A DNA stretch of 64,000 bases from Meghimatium bilineatum. Its lineage: Eukaryota; Mollusca; Gastropoda; Stylommatophora; Philomycidae. Below, one piece after another: positions 12,601 to 20,832 of the stretch. The position numbers and the translations under genes are program-made. Every line of letters starts with the position of its first letter. The first letter of the stretch is position 1. The notes beneath the pieces were generated by a model that was not told the DNA's origin, searched no databases, and was given only the letters and a program-made list of their open reading frames with translations. The stretch covers positions 33,065,735 to 33,129,734 of the forward strand of contig CM067315.1 of assembly GCA_034231615.1 (NCBI GenBank). The letters run 5' to 3'.

Positions 12601-12940
12601 TTTATGTAGTCAGTTCTCATTCTATCCATGGACTTGATCCCTAAAAGTGTTGAATAGGAGCACAGCACCAGCCGCTGTATTTCTTTTTTCAGGGTGCACC
12701 ATGAGGAAGAACTTTTTTGGTTATCTGCTAACCCTGGGTCTGCACAAGAGCAATGCGGTACCCTTTGCACCCTGCTCGTGGTTCAAAAGCTGATTGTACA
12801 CATTGTATTATCGATATAATTTTTCTATTGAATTGTAAATATATTTATGCATTTTTCAGGTTTCTGCCTTGGACACATCATCGACCCTGGAAGCGTTAAA
12901 GTTATACCCACAGGAAACACTGATACTCGAAGAGCGGTAG
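518..12940 (+). CDS. FAF1: FAS-associated factor 1 (FAF1)-like, 3' seven coding exons (5' partial)
   Basis: Seven exons join in phase: 518-672, 1661-1797, 6084-6172, 7218-7298, 10332-10442, 11456-11671 and 12860-12940 (870 nt, 289 residues plus TAG). All internal introns are GT..AG. The protein starts inside the thioredoxin-like UAS domain (AIYLHHD, NVFCSQ, ITWAWDLT, RHFGS), continues with a charged helical linker (QEQDMAYQESLAMDR, then an E/K/Q-rich stretch) and ends with a UBX domain containing the p97-contact loop TFPRRD and a C-terminal TLILEER. The order UAS, coiled linker, C-terminal UBX is shared by FAF1 and FAF2/UBXD8; the residue pattern and the end (LYPQETLILEE) fit FAF1. Family knowledge: FAF1 binds ubiquitinated clients and p97/VCP and acts in degradation and death signalling. 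The N-terminal UBA and ubiquitin-like parts should lie upstream of the window. The reading frame is intact despite many repeats in the introns. Confidence 0.93.
673..1660 (+). other. FAF1 intron, mostly unique AT-rich sequence
   Basis: GT..AG intron joining the two UAS exons. The only recognised content is a family G repeat near 1245-1445 and poly-A/T tracts. I see no RNA gene or extra coding exon. Confidence 0.7.
1245..1445 (+). repeat. Family G dispersed repeat
   Basis: Shares the run 'gttatctagtygtgttrcrtgataccatgg...ggagttggccttgatggg' with 6560-6690 and 20545-20770. Three diverged copies in one window indicate a dispersed repeat. Its class is unknown. Confidence 0.6.
1661..1797 (+). CDS. 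FAF1: FAF1 exon: UAS domain part 2
   Basis: 137 nt with acceptor atttttag and donor gtttgtg. It completes a split Arg and encodes FIQAATRHFGSLAAAQLRNN, then LPCLLLISRSKSTNEVVDAIQ, the last strand and helix of the UAS domain. It ends with the first base of a Gly codon completed in the exon at 6084. The donor (gtttgt) is weaker than the others. Confidence 0.92.
2190..2455 (-). repeat. Family J dispersed repeat
   Basis: Contains 'gggtcttggtcagc', 'ccagacccactgcatggaagtgtc' type blocks whose reverse complement recurs at 55690-55860. Short open frames across it on both strands look incidental. The class is not recognised. Confidence 0.5.
2540..3060 (-). mobile_element. Non-LTR retrotransposon relic, post-RT region of ORF2
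   Basis: Read on the minus strand the segment encodes LEYGSTAWSSPSNTTLQNL, then VQNQALRIITGAMRSTPI, a signature between the reverse transcriptase and RNase H of I/Jockey-like LINEs. Frames are broken by stops. A related plus-strand copy lies at 63480-63700. It is probably the same family as the RNase H relics at 14189-15345 and 41493-42360; this is inference. Confidence 0.75.
3640..3895 (-). repeat. Family B element
   Basis: Diverged B copy from ttcttctgtatttgttct to ccctgcaacacac. It lies in the 4.3-kb FAF1 intron. Confidence 0.65.
3939..4215 (+). repeat. Family B fragments, sense orientation, rearranged
   Basis: The 3' module (attccattctctggactacatcctgctaatctgca..ttgagaatgactgcag) precedes a diverged 5' module (gtgcaaagaatagggcc..ccagaagccatgctgaaatcgg), so module order is inverted relative to intact copies. 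Recombination or two insertions are possible. Confidence 0.5.
4216..4650 (-). repeat. LINE 3' tail (TTGG)n plus family H repeat
   Basis: Begins with ttggttggttgctgatccagcgg..catgggctcatgccctttg, the reverse complement of the LINE tail seen at 21270-21365 and 43150-43205. It is followed by a block (tctgtggattttcagccca... to ..atgggtctcagccatagg) that recurs at 15370-15665, including gactactggttatgc. Confidence 0.6.
4651..5569. other. No recognised feature (FAF1 intron)
   Basis: AT-rich intronic sequence with scattered short open frames on both strands. None has a family signature, splice context or repeat partner that I can see in this window. Confidence 0.5.
5570..5838 (-). repeat. Family D element fused to a family B 3' end
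   Basis: 5630-5755 carries the D blocks ataacggcatgtcatctac, tgcatgggtggtttgtctag and cattggtgagacccacagac, shared with 15735-15890 and, inverted, with 54210-54345 and 55495-55625. It runs directly into a truncated B-like 3' module (5770-5838). Confidence 0.6.
5840..6061 (+). repeat. 49-bp minisatellite, about 4.5 units, next to a FAF1 exon
   Basis: Units start at 5840, 5889, 5938, 5987 and 6036, each exactly 49 bp apart. A unit reads gatacggcacttcgtcactt, then tattttggtataaatggata, then tagcgaact. The array ends about 22 nt before the FAF1 exon at 6084, so its last unit probably lies in the branch-point region of that intron. Confidence 0.9.
6084..6172 (+). CDS. FAF1: FAF1 exon: end of UAS and start of linker
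   Basis: 89 nt with acceptor aatattgcag and consensus donor gtaagt. It completes the split Gly and encodes HATLDEMMTRLIHAVEVFHE followed by QKQGELNEG. In FAF1 this helical piece closes the UAS domain and leads into the acidic linker. Confidence 0.92.
6240..6345 (-). repeat. Family A element, partial
   Basis: Reads cactggatctctcttgtagc..tcctagattttcagcag..gaatgtag..ggaaatgcattgtg and stops near gcgccagtgg. It is in the intron just after the FAF1 exon at 6084. Confidence 0.65.
6560..6690 (+). repeat. Family G fragment
   Basis: Shares ttatctagtcgtgttgtgtg, tccgactt-type 'tctgacttcagcaccagtgc' and 'ttggacaggactgtggtcct' with 1245-1445 and 20545-20770. A short (CA)n tract follows at about 6993-7010. 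Confidence 0.55.
7218..7298 (+). CDS. FAF1: FAF1 exon: charged helical linker, part 1
   Basis: 81 nt, phase 0 at both ends, after the acceptor tttatag. It encodes KEREARERIKQEQDMAYQES, then LAMDRKK. The QEQDxAYQESLxxDRxK signature is typical of FAF1/UBXD family proteins upstream of the coiled segment. Confidence 0.93.
7375..7650 (-). repeat. Family B element
   Basis: From ttcatttgttctcaaactcc to gggccccagtaccacatgtg. It is a near full-length, moderately diverged copy in the FAF1 intron. Confidence 0.7.
7815..7985 (-). repeat. Family C (3' module of element E-C)
   Basis: Reverse complement of the end of the copy at 27480-27660. It shares ttcttctgcgttcgctctct, cacagttcaactgtgttatt and catgcctttaattcgggtag. 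It is truncated after about 170 bp, as expected for 5' truncation of its minus-strand sense copy. Confidence 0.65.
7990..8695 (+). mobile_element. LINE relic, ORF2 C-terminus and 3' UTR
   Basis: In broken plus-strand frames: TIRWQDNIRDTTVFDRSRIP, CWAGHLVRMPDHRLPKILLY and KKRYKDLVK. These are the C-terminal motifs of a widespread animal LINE type. The relic ends in gtgatggacgaacaa followed by A residues. A second copy is at 43790-44400 and a tail fragment at 41195-41215. Confidence 0.8.
8696..9284. other. No recognised feature (FAF1 intron)
   Basis: AT-rich sequence without repeats shared elsewhere in the window and without coding signal. Confidence 0.5.
9285..9440 (-). repeat. Family A element
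   Basis: ttcttcagcgttcattgtca at one end, then cccgctggatctctcattta, ggaaatgcattgtgtcgcca and tgtcttcggtgg at the other. It is nearly full length. Confidence 0.7.
9545..9675 (-). repeat. Family B element, truncated
   Basis: Holds only the (GAA)n-end half: cattcattcttaaactcctg to ctttctgacacattcaaattcagcat. Confidence 0.6.
9721..10105 (-). mobile_element. LINE relic, ORF2 C-terminal segment
   Basis: The minus strand from about 10015 down reads ILWTANKTNVEALRDAGVKR, then IIAKIRSWQPRFLG, the region after the YGCETW motif in RTE/CR1-like ORF2. A 126-codon plus-strand frame over the same bases is its antisense shadow. Confidence 0.7.
10332..10442 (+). CDS. FAF1: FAF1 exon: charged coiled-coil linker, part 2
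   Basis: 111 nt, phase 0, between acceptor tttatag and donor gtcagt. It encodes AEAQKIEADKQREEMERLIE followed by an EQKEVENQKQEKK stretch. The residues are almost all E, K, Q, with heptad-spaced I/L/M, consistent with the long helix before UBX. Confidence 0.92.
10455..10612 (-). repeat. Family A element 12 bp past a FAF1 exon
   Basis: ttcttcttcagtgttcattc at 10452-10471 through tgtcttcagtgga. It starts almost immediately after the donor site at 10443, leaving the splice signal intact. Confidence 0.75.
10985..11218 (+). mobile_element. LINE/SINE 3' end with a 19-bp triplication
   Basis: Three perfect tandem copies of agtggaagaaacaaatgaa (10990-11047) precede about 130 bp ending in gctgaacgcagaagaagaagaaga. 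The (GAA)n tail matches families A and B and the LINE at 26420-26777, so this is probably a 3' end fragment of the same group. Confidence 0.55.
11456..11671 (+). CDS. FAF1: FAF1 exon: UBX domain
   Basis: 216 nt, phase 0, acceptor cccag, donor gtaagt. It encodes AISKSIATAVPDEPADDSKA, then ICCLRFRVTKGETITRRFLA, LGDLLNFLTSLGFHTEDYKV and LTTFPRRD. The ubiquitin-like UBX fold is evident; the FPR loop, which contacts the p97 N-domain in this family, is intact. Confidence 0.95.
11800..11848 (-). repeat. Family A fragment
   Basis: Only the 5' end of the sense strand remains: ttatttgcgccaatggcccg, then acacatcccgtcggcggg. Flanking sequence repeats a local motif (agttatgttttat, cataattctggaa) at 11723-11880. 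Confidence 0.6.
12000..12790 (-). mobile_element. Element E-C, diverged copy
   Basis: C blocks at 12000-12300 (tccctagcctgtgacagcct, cctggtggcggatgtgtatc, atagagttggcccagggttc) are followed by E blocks at 12650-12785 (gtatttcttttttcagggtg, ggttatctgctaaccctggg, gcggtaccctttgcaccc). The order matches the plus-strand copies at 23240-24580 and 26165-27660 when inverted. Confidence 0.7.
12860..12940 (+). CDS. FAF1: FAF1 terminal coding exon
   Basis: 81 nt including TAG, acceptor tttttcag. It encodes VSALDTSSTLEALKLYPQET, then LILEER and stop. This is the last strand of UBX; FAF1 proteins end close to this point, so the stop looks native. Confidence 0.94.
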   Translation, partial: VSALDTSSTLEALKLYPQETLILEER

Positions 12941-13460
12941 ATTTCTCTAAATCTTGTCTGAAATGATGTGTCTGCATGTTTGTGTGGTCAGTTATTGCTG
13001 AAAAATACTTTCATGTGAGTGGTGATGAATCAGATTTGTAAGTTCAGTTTAGCGCTGTTTTTTTTTTTGGTTCGGTGATGAGTGGAAGCATCAGTATATT
13101 TTAAAAATTTTCAATGAGTCTCTAGGAGTAATGTTTGAGAAATGCAGCAATTTTTTTAATGTTTAGAAAATGAAATACTCAGACATTGTTGATGGAAACT
13201 GGAAAATGAAATACATTATCATTATGATAGTGGGCTTGGGTTTGACATACAAGGAGTGTATTAGTTTGTGGGTGGTTTGCAAGTATCTGAATGTGACTGC
13301 ATGAATCTGAATGTGATGGTATGAATTTAAATAGAATTGCATGAGTCAAAATGTGATTTTAAGAATCTAATATAGGATATTCTCAGATTATAGTGAGTTG
13401 AACAGAAACGGCAAACATAAAATAGATTGGATTAATTCAACATTTCAATAAAAGGATACT
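12941..13460 (+). other. FAF1: Probable FAF1 3' UTR with poly(A) signal
   Basis: The first AATAAA after the stop is at 13447-13452; another is at 13842-13847. The stretch lacks the dispersed families that fill the neighbouring regions, which suits a UTR. The cleavage site cannot be placed from sequence alone. Confidence 0.5.
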
Positions 13461-14144
13461 ATCAAGGAAATATGGATTGGATTCACATTATCAGTGACAG
13501 TATAATCTTATTTTTGTGTATAATAATGTAATAATTGAAGTACATCCTGTACAGGGCATTGTTAGTAAACTATTGTTGAATTTTGAGGCGCCACTAATGC
13601 ATCCAATCGCATCGCCAATATACTGTGGATGGCTGTCGTTTTAATCACATCGTCCAACAATTTGGGTTTGCAAGGCGAGTTCACTTTCAACTCTACTACT
13701 GCATCCACTACTTGTGTGTGGTTACCACTATTTTATTTTATTTTGTCACACATTGACTTATGTTGGATTTTCTGTAATTATTTATTATGTGTCACACATT
13801 TATAGCCTTTTTTTTTCTTTTTTTTATCCACAGTCATCAGTAATAAAATAATTTTTGGTTATCCAGTCATTTTTATCTATGGTTTTGCCTCAGAATTAAT
13901 ATTTACCCACAATTAAGTAATCTCTCTTATACTGCACATATCTTTTGTTCATTTTTTTCCCTATCTGTACACGTCATGGCGACAGCTATAGCAAAGCCGC
14001 CTTTATTTTCACAGCCAAAAAGCCTCATTGAACTCTTTAAAAGGAAAACATGCAGTAATGAATGAAATGAAATTCCAGACCTGACAACTTGTTATGATGA
14101 AACCTTTATCAAAAACCCATATAGTCATAAAATCTTCTGCATTA
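13461..14144. other. No recognised feature (intergenic)
   Basis: Contains poly-T tracts and short open frames only. It may hold a longer FAF1 3' UTR if the signal at 13842 is used. Confidence 0.45.
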
Positions 14145-14188
14145 ATTATCAAACTACTGCAGGTTAGCAGGCTGTAGTCTAGAGAATT

Positions 14189-15345
14189 GTTGGTTGGTTG
14201 CTGATCTAGAGGTCCATGGGTTCATTGTTGATCCAATGCCATTGCATCATATATGCATGTGTTTGTGAGCTGTTGTTTTGTTCCATATAAGGTGTTCCAT
14301 TTATCTGACCCTGGAGGGAGAAGCATTTTCCTGATGTCATCCAGTGCTTGACATTCAAAAAGGTGGTGAACAGTTTCATATGGATGTGTGCACAGCAGGC
14401 ATCCTGGAGTGTGTTGTGGTTGTATTCTGTTCAGTTGATTATTAAGCTGTACATGTTGTGTACAGTTGGAAGTTATCTGGATTTCCTTCCCAGGAGGTTG
14501 ATGTTGTCTTTAGTATTTAGACTGAGTCATATATTTATAGATTTCCCTCCCAATGTTTCCCATGGTCCATCTGTTCATCCAATTTTTATTTTCCAAAGAT
14601 TTCAACATCATTTTGACTGTGTGCATGTTTGTTAGTGTATATGGCTGTTCTCATTGTGCTCCCTTTAAGAGTCTGTCGGCCTTGTCATTGCCAGGTGTGT
14701 TTGAGTGGCCAGGAATCCACAGCATAACAATGCTGACTTCATAAGATGTAAGCAGCTGGTTTGCATGGTGATATATTTCAACTATCTCAGGTTTACAATG
14801 TCCATCACATTCTAATGCTTGAAGACCGGATATAGAGTCTGTAAAAATCACAATGTTTTGATGGAAAGGCATCAAATGTGGTCTTCAAATGGTATAACGC
14901 AACTTCTAGTACTGTTATTTTGGCCGGCTTCATAGTTAGAACATATCTCCCCACATTCATCAAACAACTCATCAGATGTTTTGTCTGGATATTCTATATA
15001 GATGCTAAAACCTGCTCTGATGGTGGCTTTGAAAGCAGACCCATCATTATAGACATGAATCCATTGTTCTGGGTAGGTGTCTATTGTTTTCTGTGTTGCT
15101 TTCATAAGACTTACTGGGTTGGAACTTTTCATTGCATTATCTCTTAAATGTGTCTTGATTCCAGCAGTTGAAAACCTGTGTGTGGTAGTAAACATTTTTC
15201 TCTATGCAGTTCTTGTCTGGGAGGTGATAGCTGTTTTTTATTTCATTGACATGACTGAGAACTGACTTTTGTTTTATTCTGTGACTTGGTTGAATACAGC
15301 CTGGTTACCCACTGCCTTTCATAATAGAGGCGACATCCAATCTCA
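14189..15345 (-). mobile_element. LINE relic with RNase H domain and (CCAA)n tail
   Basis: Minus-strand reading gives an RNase H domain: WIHVYNDGSAFKATIRAGFS, then NYEA, FTDSISGLQALE and WIPGHSNTPGNDKADRLLKG. The acidic residues D (NDGS), E, D (TDS) and the final D are visible, but the frame shifts near 14875, so it is a dead copy. The 3' end (plus-strand ttggttggttgctgat at 14189-14204) matches the tail at 4216, 41493 and 43150. RNase H plus a short tandem tail suggests the I/Nimb group; this is inference. Confidence 0.82.
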
Positions 15346-15369
15346 TTTGTAAATAATATTTGTTGTACT

Positions 15370-15665
15370 TGCATTATATTTCTAGGAAATCTGTGGATTT
15401 TCAGCTCATCCCTGGCCATGCCAGAGAATGACTATCACACAGGAAGGCAGGTTTCTACCTATGCACTGCTCTGAGTCACTGCAGCCAAGATAGGGTTCAC
15501 TGTGCTTATTCCCCACCACCAATTGACTACTGGTTATGCTGAACTCCTCTATTGCTCCAGGCAAGCAACCAAATGTTCAGGTCAAAAGGGTTGTCTTGTC
15601 CTGAGTCACTGTGCCTCTATGATGGGCCTCAGCCATAGGAAAAACAGTGCCTTGCAGTACATCTC
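15370..15665 (-). repeat. Family H repeat
   Basis: Near-identical to 4305-4590: tctgtggattttcagc, tgcagccaagatagggttca, gactactggttatgctgaac and gggcctcagccataggaaaa. Its function and class are unknown. Confidence 0.65.
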
Positions 15666-15734
15666 TGACTGCCTCCAACTACAGAGGTTGCATACATATA
15701 TAAAAATAACAAAACAAAAAACACATTGCAACAA

Positions 15735-15890
15735 CAAAATAAAAGCACGAGAAGTATAATTGTATAGATGACGTGCCATAGAGCTTCTATAAGAAAACCT
15801 CAATATAGCGGCATGTCATCTACTAAGGTTTGCTGTTGCAAGGGTGGTATGTCTAGTGGGTCATTGGTGATACCCACAGATGCAAACCAT
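15735..15890 (-). repeat. Family D element
   Basis: Shares tagatgacgtgccat, atagcggcatgtcatctact and ggtcattggtgatacccaca with 5590-5755. It abuts a B element at 15890, the same D-next-to-B arrangement as at 5570-5838. Confidence 0.65.
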
Positions 15891-16125
15891 GCGGAGTCTA
15901 GAGAATAGAATGCATTGTGTCATACTTTACAGCTTAGCTGCAATATCAATGCCTTTCTGCCTGATATATCCATCTTCGGCATAGCTTCTGGATCACTTTG
16001 ATCCTCTACGAGATTGAACAGCCAACCTCAGCACATAACCTCTTTAGTCATCTCTTACAATATGCATGGCAAATAACAGTGTTACTATTCTTTACTCCCC
16101 TTTTAGACCCAGGCAACACACAGGC
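15890..16125 (-). repeat. Family B element
   Basis: Diverged copy ending cccaggcaacacacaggc. It is followed within 10 bp by another B copy. Confidence 0.65.
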
Positions 16126-16131
16126 AAGTCT

Positions 16132-16415
16132 TCTTCTTCTTCTGCATTCATTCTCAAACTCCTGCAGATTAGCAGGATGTTGTCCGGAGAATGAAATGCC
16201 TTGTGTCATGGTTTACAGCAATGCTGCGATATCTGCGCCTTTCGGCCTGACACATCTGACTTCAGCATGGCTTTGGGTCACTGACCCTATATGGGATGGG
16301 ACAGCCAACTCCATCCCATAACCTCCTTAGTCGTCTCTTATGACATGCATGGAAGGTAAACAGTGTTCCTATTCTTTGCTCTCCTTTCGGGCCCCGGTTA
16401 CACATGGGCGACAGG
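16132..16415 (-). repeat. Family B element, near consensus
   Basis: Starts ttcttcttctgcattcattc and ends gggccccggttacacatggg. It matches 22105-22380 (inverted) almost base for base over gactctatatggg-type blocks, so both are relatively young. Confidence 0.78.
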
Positions 16416-16524
16416 CAAGTAATAAAATAATATTTTGAGAAAATAAAGAATCCCATACAGAGCAGATATATATATATTTATATATTGTCAGCAACTTTGA
16501 ATATATTGGGTTAACCATCATCAT

Positions 16525-16660
16525 CGTTCATTCTCAAACTCCTGCTGGATCTCTCTTGAAGCAGAGCAATGGTCCTATTAGATTTTCAGCAGGATGTAGT
16601 CTAGAGAATGGGAAATGTTGTGCTGCTGTTATATTTGCACGAATGATCAGATACATCTGG
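16525..16660 (-). repeat. Family A element giving rise to a minisatellite
   Basis: ttcattctcaaactcctgct, ggatctctcttgaagcagag, ttttcagcaggatgtagtct and gaatgatcagatacatctgg. The sense 5' terminus (equivalent of catccgtcttcggcggg) becomes the first unit of the 33-bp array. Confidence 0.7.
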
Positions 16661-17318
16661 CTTTGTGGGGAAATGATGTGCAGATCTTTCCTACTTTGTG
16701 GGGAAATGATGTGCAGATCTTTCCTACTTTGTGGGGAAATGATATGTAGATCTTTCCTACTTTGTGGGGAAATGATGTGCAGATCTTTCCTACTTTGTGG
16801 GGAAATGATATGTAGATCTTTCCTACTTTGTGGGGAAATTATATGTAGATCTTTCCTACTTTGTGGGGAAATTATATGTAGATCTTTCCTACTTTGTGGG
16901 GAAATTATATGTAGATCTTTCCTACTTTGTGGGGAAATTATATGTAGATCTTTCCTACTTTGTGGGGAAATTATATGTAGATCTTTCCTACTTTGTGGGG
17001 AAATTATATGTAGATCTTTCCTACTTTGTGGGGAAATTATATGTAGATCTTTCCTACTTTGTGGGGAAATTATATGTAGATCTTTCATACTTTGTGGGGA
17101 AATTATATGTAGATCTTTCCTACTTTGTGGGGAAATTATATGTAGATCTTTCCTACTTTGTGGGGAAATTATATGTAGATCTTTCCTACTTTGTGGGGAA
17201 ATTATATGTAGATCTTTCCTACTTTGTGGGGAAATTATATGTAGATCTTTCCTACTTTGTGGGGAAATTATATGTAGATCTTTCCTACTTTGTGGGGAAA
17301 TTATATGTAGATCTTTCC
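16661..17318 (+). repeat. 33-bp minisatellite, 20 units, open on both strands
   Basis: Unit: ctttgtggggaaattatatg, then tagatctttccta. There are twenty units. The first five alternate aatgatgtgcag and aatgatatgtag; the other fifteen are almost identical (aattatatgtag), with one cctac-to-catac change. Since 33 is a multiple of 3, long frames (LCGEIICRSFL repeats on plus, DLHIISPQSRK on minus) are expected by arithmetic and are not good evidence of a protein. Confidence 0.95.
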
Positions 17319-17805
17319 TTTGAATATGACTACATTGCCAGGAAATACTTTAATTTAGCAAATTATTAAAAAGTTGATGTAGGGGTTACATTACAAAATA
17401 TTGGCTATTACTACACCCTGAGCAGACCCATAAGTGTTCATTCTCCCCCAGAAAATGTCCAAGGGTGTGCATGCTAATTGTTCCTGTGTCTCACTGGTTG
17501 AATACGCCTATCATTCTACCTTGTAGGCATCCAGTGGTACAATTTCCACGTTTAATATCAAATTATCCGATTCTCAGCCTTGATGTATTGTCAATCCGTC
17601 CTGTGTCTACACCCAACAGGCACTCATGAAGCAGTTTCAGTATGTTTCCCTTGTTCATTATCAATGGATATCTGATAATGGATAATGATTATGCAAAATA
17701 TGGTTAAAAATGTTATGATGTAAGAGATAGCTTTACAAGTTGAAGTTAGCCATGTTTTTTTTATTCACTTGACAATGAATTTATCTGATATCTAAATCAA
17801 ATTCT
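17319..17805. other. No recognised feature (intergenic)
   Basis: No repeat partner, RNA gene or coding signal seen. Confidence 0.45.
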
Positions 17806-17935
17806 CATGCCGAAATTGGCTGTGCTGGGCCTACAAGGCACATAACAGTGGCACACCATAACTATGCTTTCACCAGAAATCGCACAAAAACCAGTGTTGA
17901 TTATTATGGAGCAAACGCAAAACAAATAATAATAA
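17806..17935 (+). repeat. Family C 3' end with A-rich tail
   Basis: atgccgaaattggctgtgct, gggcctacaaggcacataac, then gagcaaacgcaaaacaaataataataa. It is almost the same as 56560-56690. The tail is AAAC/AATA-like, unlike the GAA tail at 27650. Confidence 0.65.
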
Positions 17936-18039
17936 ATCAAATTCTTAATCTATATTATGTGAATTCAAAGTTTGTTGACTATACCTTACAGATTAATAAT
18001 TTTTGTCAAGGAAATGTTGAACTATCACAAGAAATATAA

Positions 18040-18395
18040 ATTTCGCCTTCTTCATTGTTCATTTTCACAATTCCATTGGATCTCTTTTGTAGCAGGACAA
18101 TGATCCTACTAGATTTCTAGCAGGATGTAGTCCAGAGAATGGAAATGCATTGTGTCTCCGTTTTATTTGTTTCAATGGCCCAAAACATCCTTCTTCGGCA
18201 GGAGATAAGTTTAAATGTGGGAAAAGAAATGGAAGCACAAGGAGTGAGTACTAAGAATGGTGTAACATTGAAGTTGGATGTGTCAGGTGATTGGCGCAAA
18301 TAAAATGGCGAGACTGCTTTTCGGTTCTTGGATCTACATCCTGCTAGAAATCTATTCAAGAGATCCAGTGGGAGTTTGAGAATGAATGGGGGGGG
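18040..18395. repeat. Inverted pair of family A elements
   Basis: A minus-sense A copy (18045-18200) faces a plus-sense copy (18268-18390) about 70 bp away. The shared blocks are ctagatttctagcaggatgt and its inverse, and ttctgggc-type ends. The pair could fold into a hairpin of about 120 bp per arm with mismatches. Confidence 0.7.
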
Positions 18396-18514
18396 GGAAT
18401 TGTGTCAGTTTTTTTAGGAGCAAATGTCGGATTTTCAATAAGCGATATGTTATTTTTTAAATCATAAACATTGGATATATGGATTCTATTTATTTTTTTT
18501 ATAAAGTCTTCTAC

Positions 18515-18760
18515 TTCTTCAGCATTAGTTCTAAGACTCCTGCAATGTACAGGATGTGGTCCCAAGAACAGAATGCGCTGTGTCATGGCTTACAGCTTAG
18601 CTGTGATATCTGTGTTTTCTGGGTCACTTTGATCCTATATGGGATGGAACAGCCATCTTCACCCTACAAATCCTTCTTAGTCGCCTTTTATGACATGCAT
18701 TGAATGTAAATCAATTTTGATATTTTGTAATCCCCTTTCGGATTTTAATAACAAATGGGC
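18515..18760 (-). repeat. Family B element
   Basis: cttcttcagcattagttctaa to ttttaataacaaatgggca. It has a deletion near the middle (no 'ccgacttcagcatgg' block). Confidence 0.62.
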
Positions 18761-19320
18761 AAATCAAAGTATCCTAACACAACTGGTCATCTACTGGGTT
18801 GCGAGAGCTTCTCCTTGAATTGTAAAGTTATTTACAAACATATAGAATTTGTTTGGACCATACTATGGTCTTATTTTTTTTAATGTTACAGGGCATAGGT
18901 TATAAGGTTATCTTACAAAGGTTATGTTATTCATCCGCCATTGTCGATGACTAAACAGCTCAACTGGAATGATGATGAAGATGCTGATGTCTGGGTTGTG
19001 TCCGGCTGTGACTAATGAGCCCTATGCTTGCCTGGAATTATCTACGCTACTCTGAGTGTGTGGGAGGAGTCTGTGGGACATTGAGCAGCTCTTGCCTTTC
19101 TATTAGCACATTGTTGCGTAGCAACAGCTGATTTTCTTGGGCCAAGTCAGACATATCAAGTCTTTCAATATGTCTGAGGTTCTGTACAGTTGCTGCACTA
19201 CTCTTGATCCTGTGATGCTAAAGGTTATAACACTGATATATCCAAAATATTGAAAGAGTATATTTCAAACTACTTAAATTTTTTTATTATGCTTGTTAAA
19301 AATGCATTCATTATGTTTAT
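18761..19320. other. No recognised feature (intergenic)
   Basis: No family shared elsewhere in the window; short open frames only. Confidence 0.45.
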
Positions 19321-20060
19321 CAACACTTGTTGGTACAGTTTCGAGAAATAATGCAACAATTAGTTGTACATACAGTTTAAATAAACAATAAGTTGTTAGT
19401 ACAATTTAGAGAAAAAACACTGGAGTTATTGGTACAGTTTATAGAAATAACACAAATCTGGAGTTATTGGTACAGTTTATAGAAATAACACAACACTGAG
19501 TTATTGGTACAGTTTATAGAAATAACACAACACTGAGTTATTGGTACAGTTTATAGAAATAACACAACACTGAGTTATTGGTACAGTTTATAGAAATAAC
19601 ACAACACTGGAGTTATTGGTACAGTTTATAGAAATAACACAACACTGAGTTATTGGTACAGTTTATAGAAATAACACAACACTGAGTTATTGGTACAGTT
19701 TATAGAAATAACACAACACTGGAGTGATTGGTACAGTTTATAGAAATAACACAACACTGGAGTTATTGGTACAGTTTATAGAAATAACACAACACTGGAG
19801 TTATTGGTACAGTTTATAGAAATAACACAACACTGGAGTTATTGGTACAGTTTATAGAAATAACACAACACTGAGTTATTGGTACAGTTTATAGAAACAA
19901 TGCAGCACTGAGTTATTGGTACAGTTTAGAGAAACAAAGTCACAATGAATTGTTAGTACAGTTTAGAGAAACAACATAATACTGAGTTATTTGTGCATTT
20001 TTAGAGAAACAAGGCAACATTGAGTTGTTGGTAGTCTTTAGTGAAGGATCATACTACTGA
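19321..20060 (+). repeat. 37/38-bp tandem array
   Basis: The unit is gagttattggtacagttta followed by tagaaataacacaacact. About 14 near-identical units lie between 19418 and 19910, differing by one optional G (ctgag or ctggag). Degenerate units continue at both edges to about 19330 and 20060. Confidence 0.92.
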
Positions 20061-20544
20061 TCTGTTAGTACAGTTTATATAAACAACACAAGATGCAGCC
20101 CTGCTATTAAAGTTTATATCAAGAAAATGAGACACAGAACTGGTAGTAATGTTTATATAAACAACACAAATCTGAACAAGTATTTCTTCTACTTTAGCAT
20201 AGCTTCTCTAGCTCAGTGAGTACTGCACTGGCGTCCTAATCTAATGGTCCAAGTTTCATTATCCAACTTTTGTAGACCAAAAACATCAACATAGGCTAAG
20301 AATATAAGAGTTAGATCTTCTATTAAAGTAAATGAAGTGGCCATAATGCTGACCACATCATCCCTATGTATGTTGTTTGATAATGAAAGAATATATACTT
20401 AACATTGTATTTTCCTATACATTTCAAAATATGTGAAAAGGATCAACATCATCTGCTTTGCAAGCCCTCCAGAATTCAAATACACTCCACATTAATAAAT
20501 TAAAATCAAAACTATCTCAGCTAAACAACCAAGCAAAAGAAGTT
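20061..20544. other. No recognised feature beyond decayed array edge
   Basis: Traces of the array motif (acagtttatataaacaacac) fade by 20170. No other feature was seen. Confidence 0.45.
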
Positions 20545-20770
20545 TTTGTTATCTAATCGTGTTACGTGATACCATGGTTGCTGACGTTCCTCTTGGCCCG
20601 GTATCTCCGACTTCAGCACCAGTGCTTGCTTGGGCAGGACTGTGGTCCTTCTCGATTCAGAGATTGCTGGACCAATCTTAGTTTCAGCCTCTATTGACTG
20701 GACTAAGCCCCATCTCCACTTCAAGGAGTTGGCCTTGATGGGAAGCAAAAGAAGGCATTCTCCAGTGGAT
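20545..20770 (+). repeat. Family G element, best copy
   Basis: ttatctaatcgtgttacgtg, ataccatggttgctgacg, tatctccgacttcagcacca, ggaccaatcttagtttcagc and ggagttggccttgatgggaa. It is the longest G copy of the three. Confidence 0.6.
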
Positions 20771-20832
20771 TCCAGGCTACTCATTTATGATAATTCAGTA
20801 TAATAATAATAATTCAGATAACAAAAGCTCAC

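Noticed and set aside
16556-17323. 255-codon and 184-codon open frames (LCGEIICRSFL and DLHIISPQSRK repeats) as repeat-protein genes
   Set aside because: They follow from a stop-free 33-bp unit read in frame; no promoter, no unique domain, and frames open on both strands.
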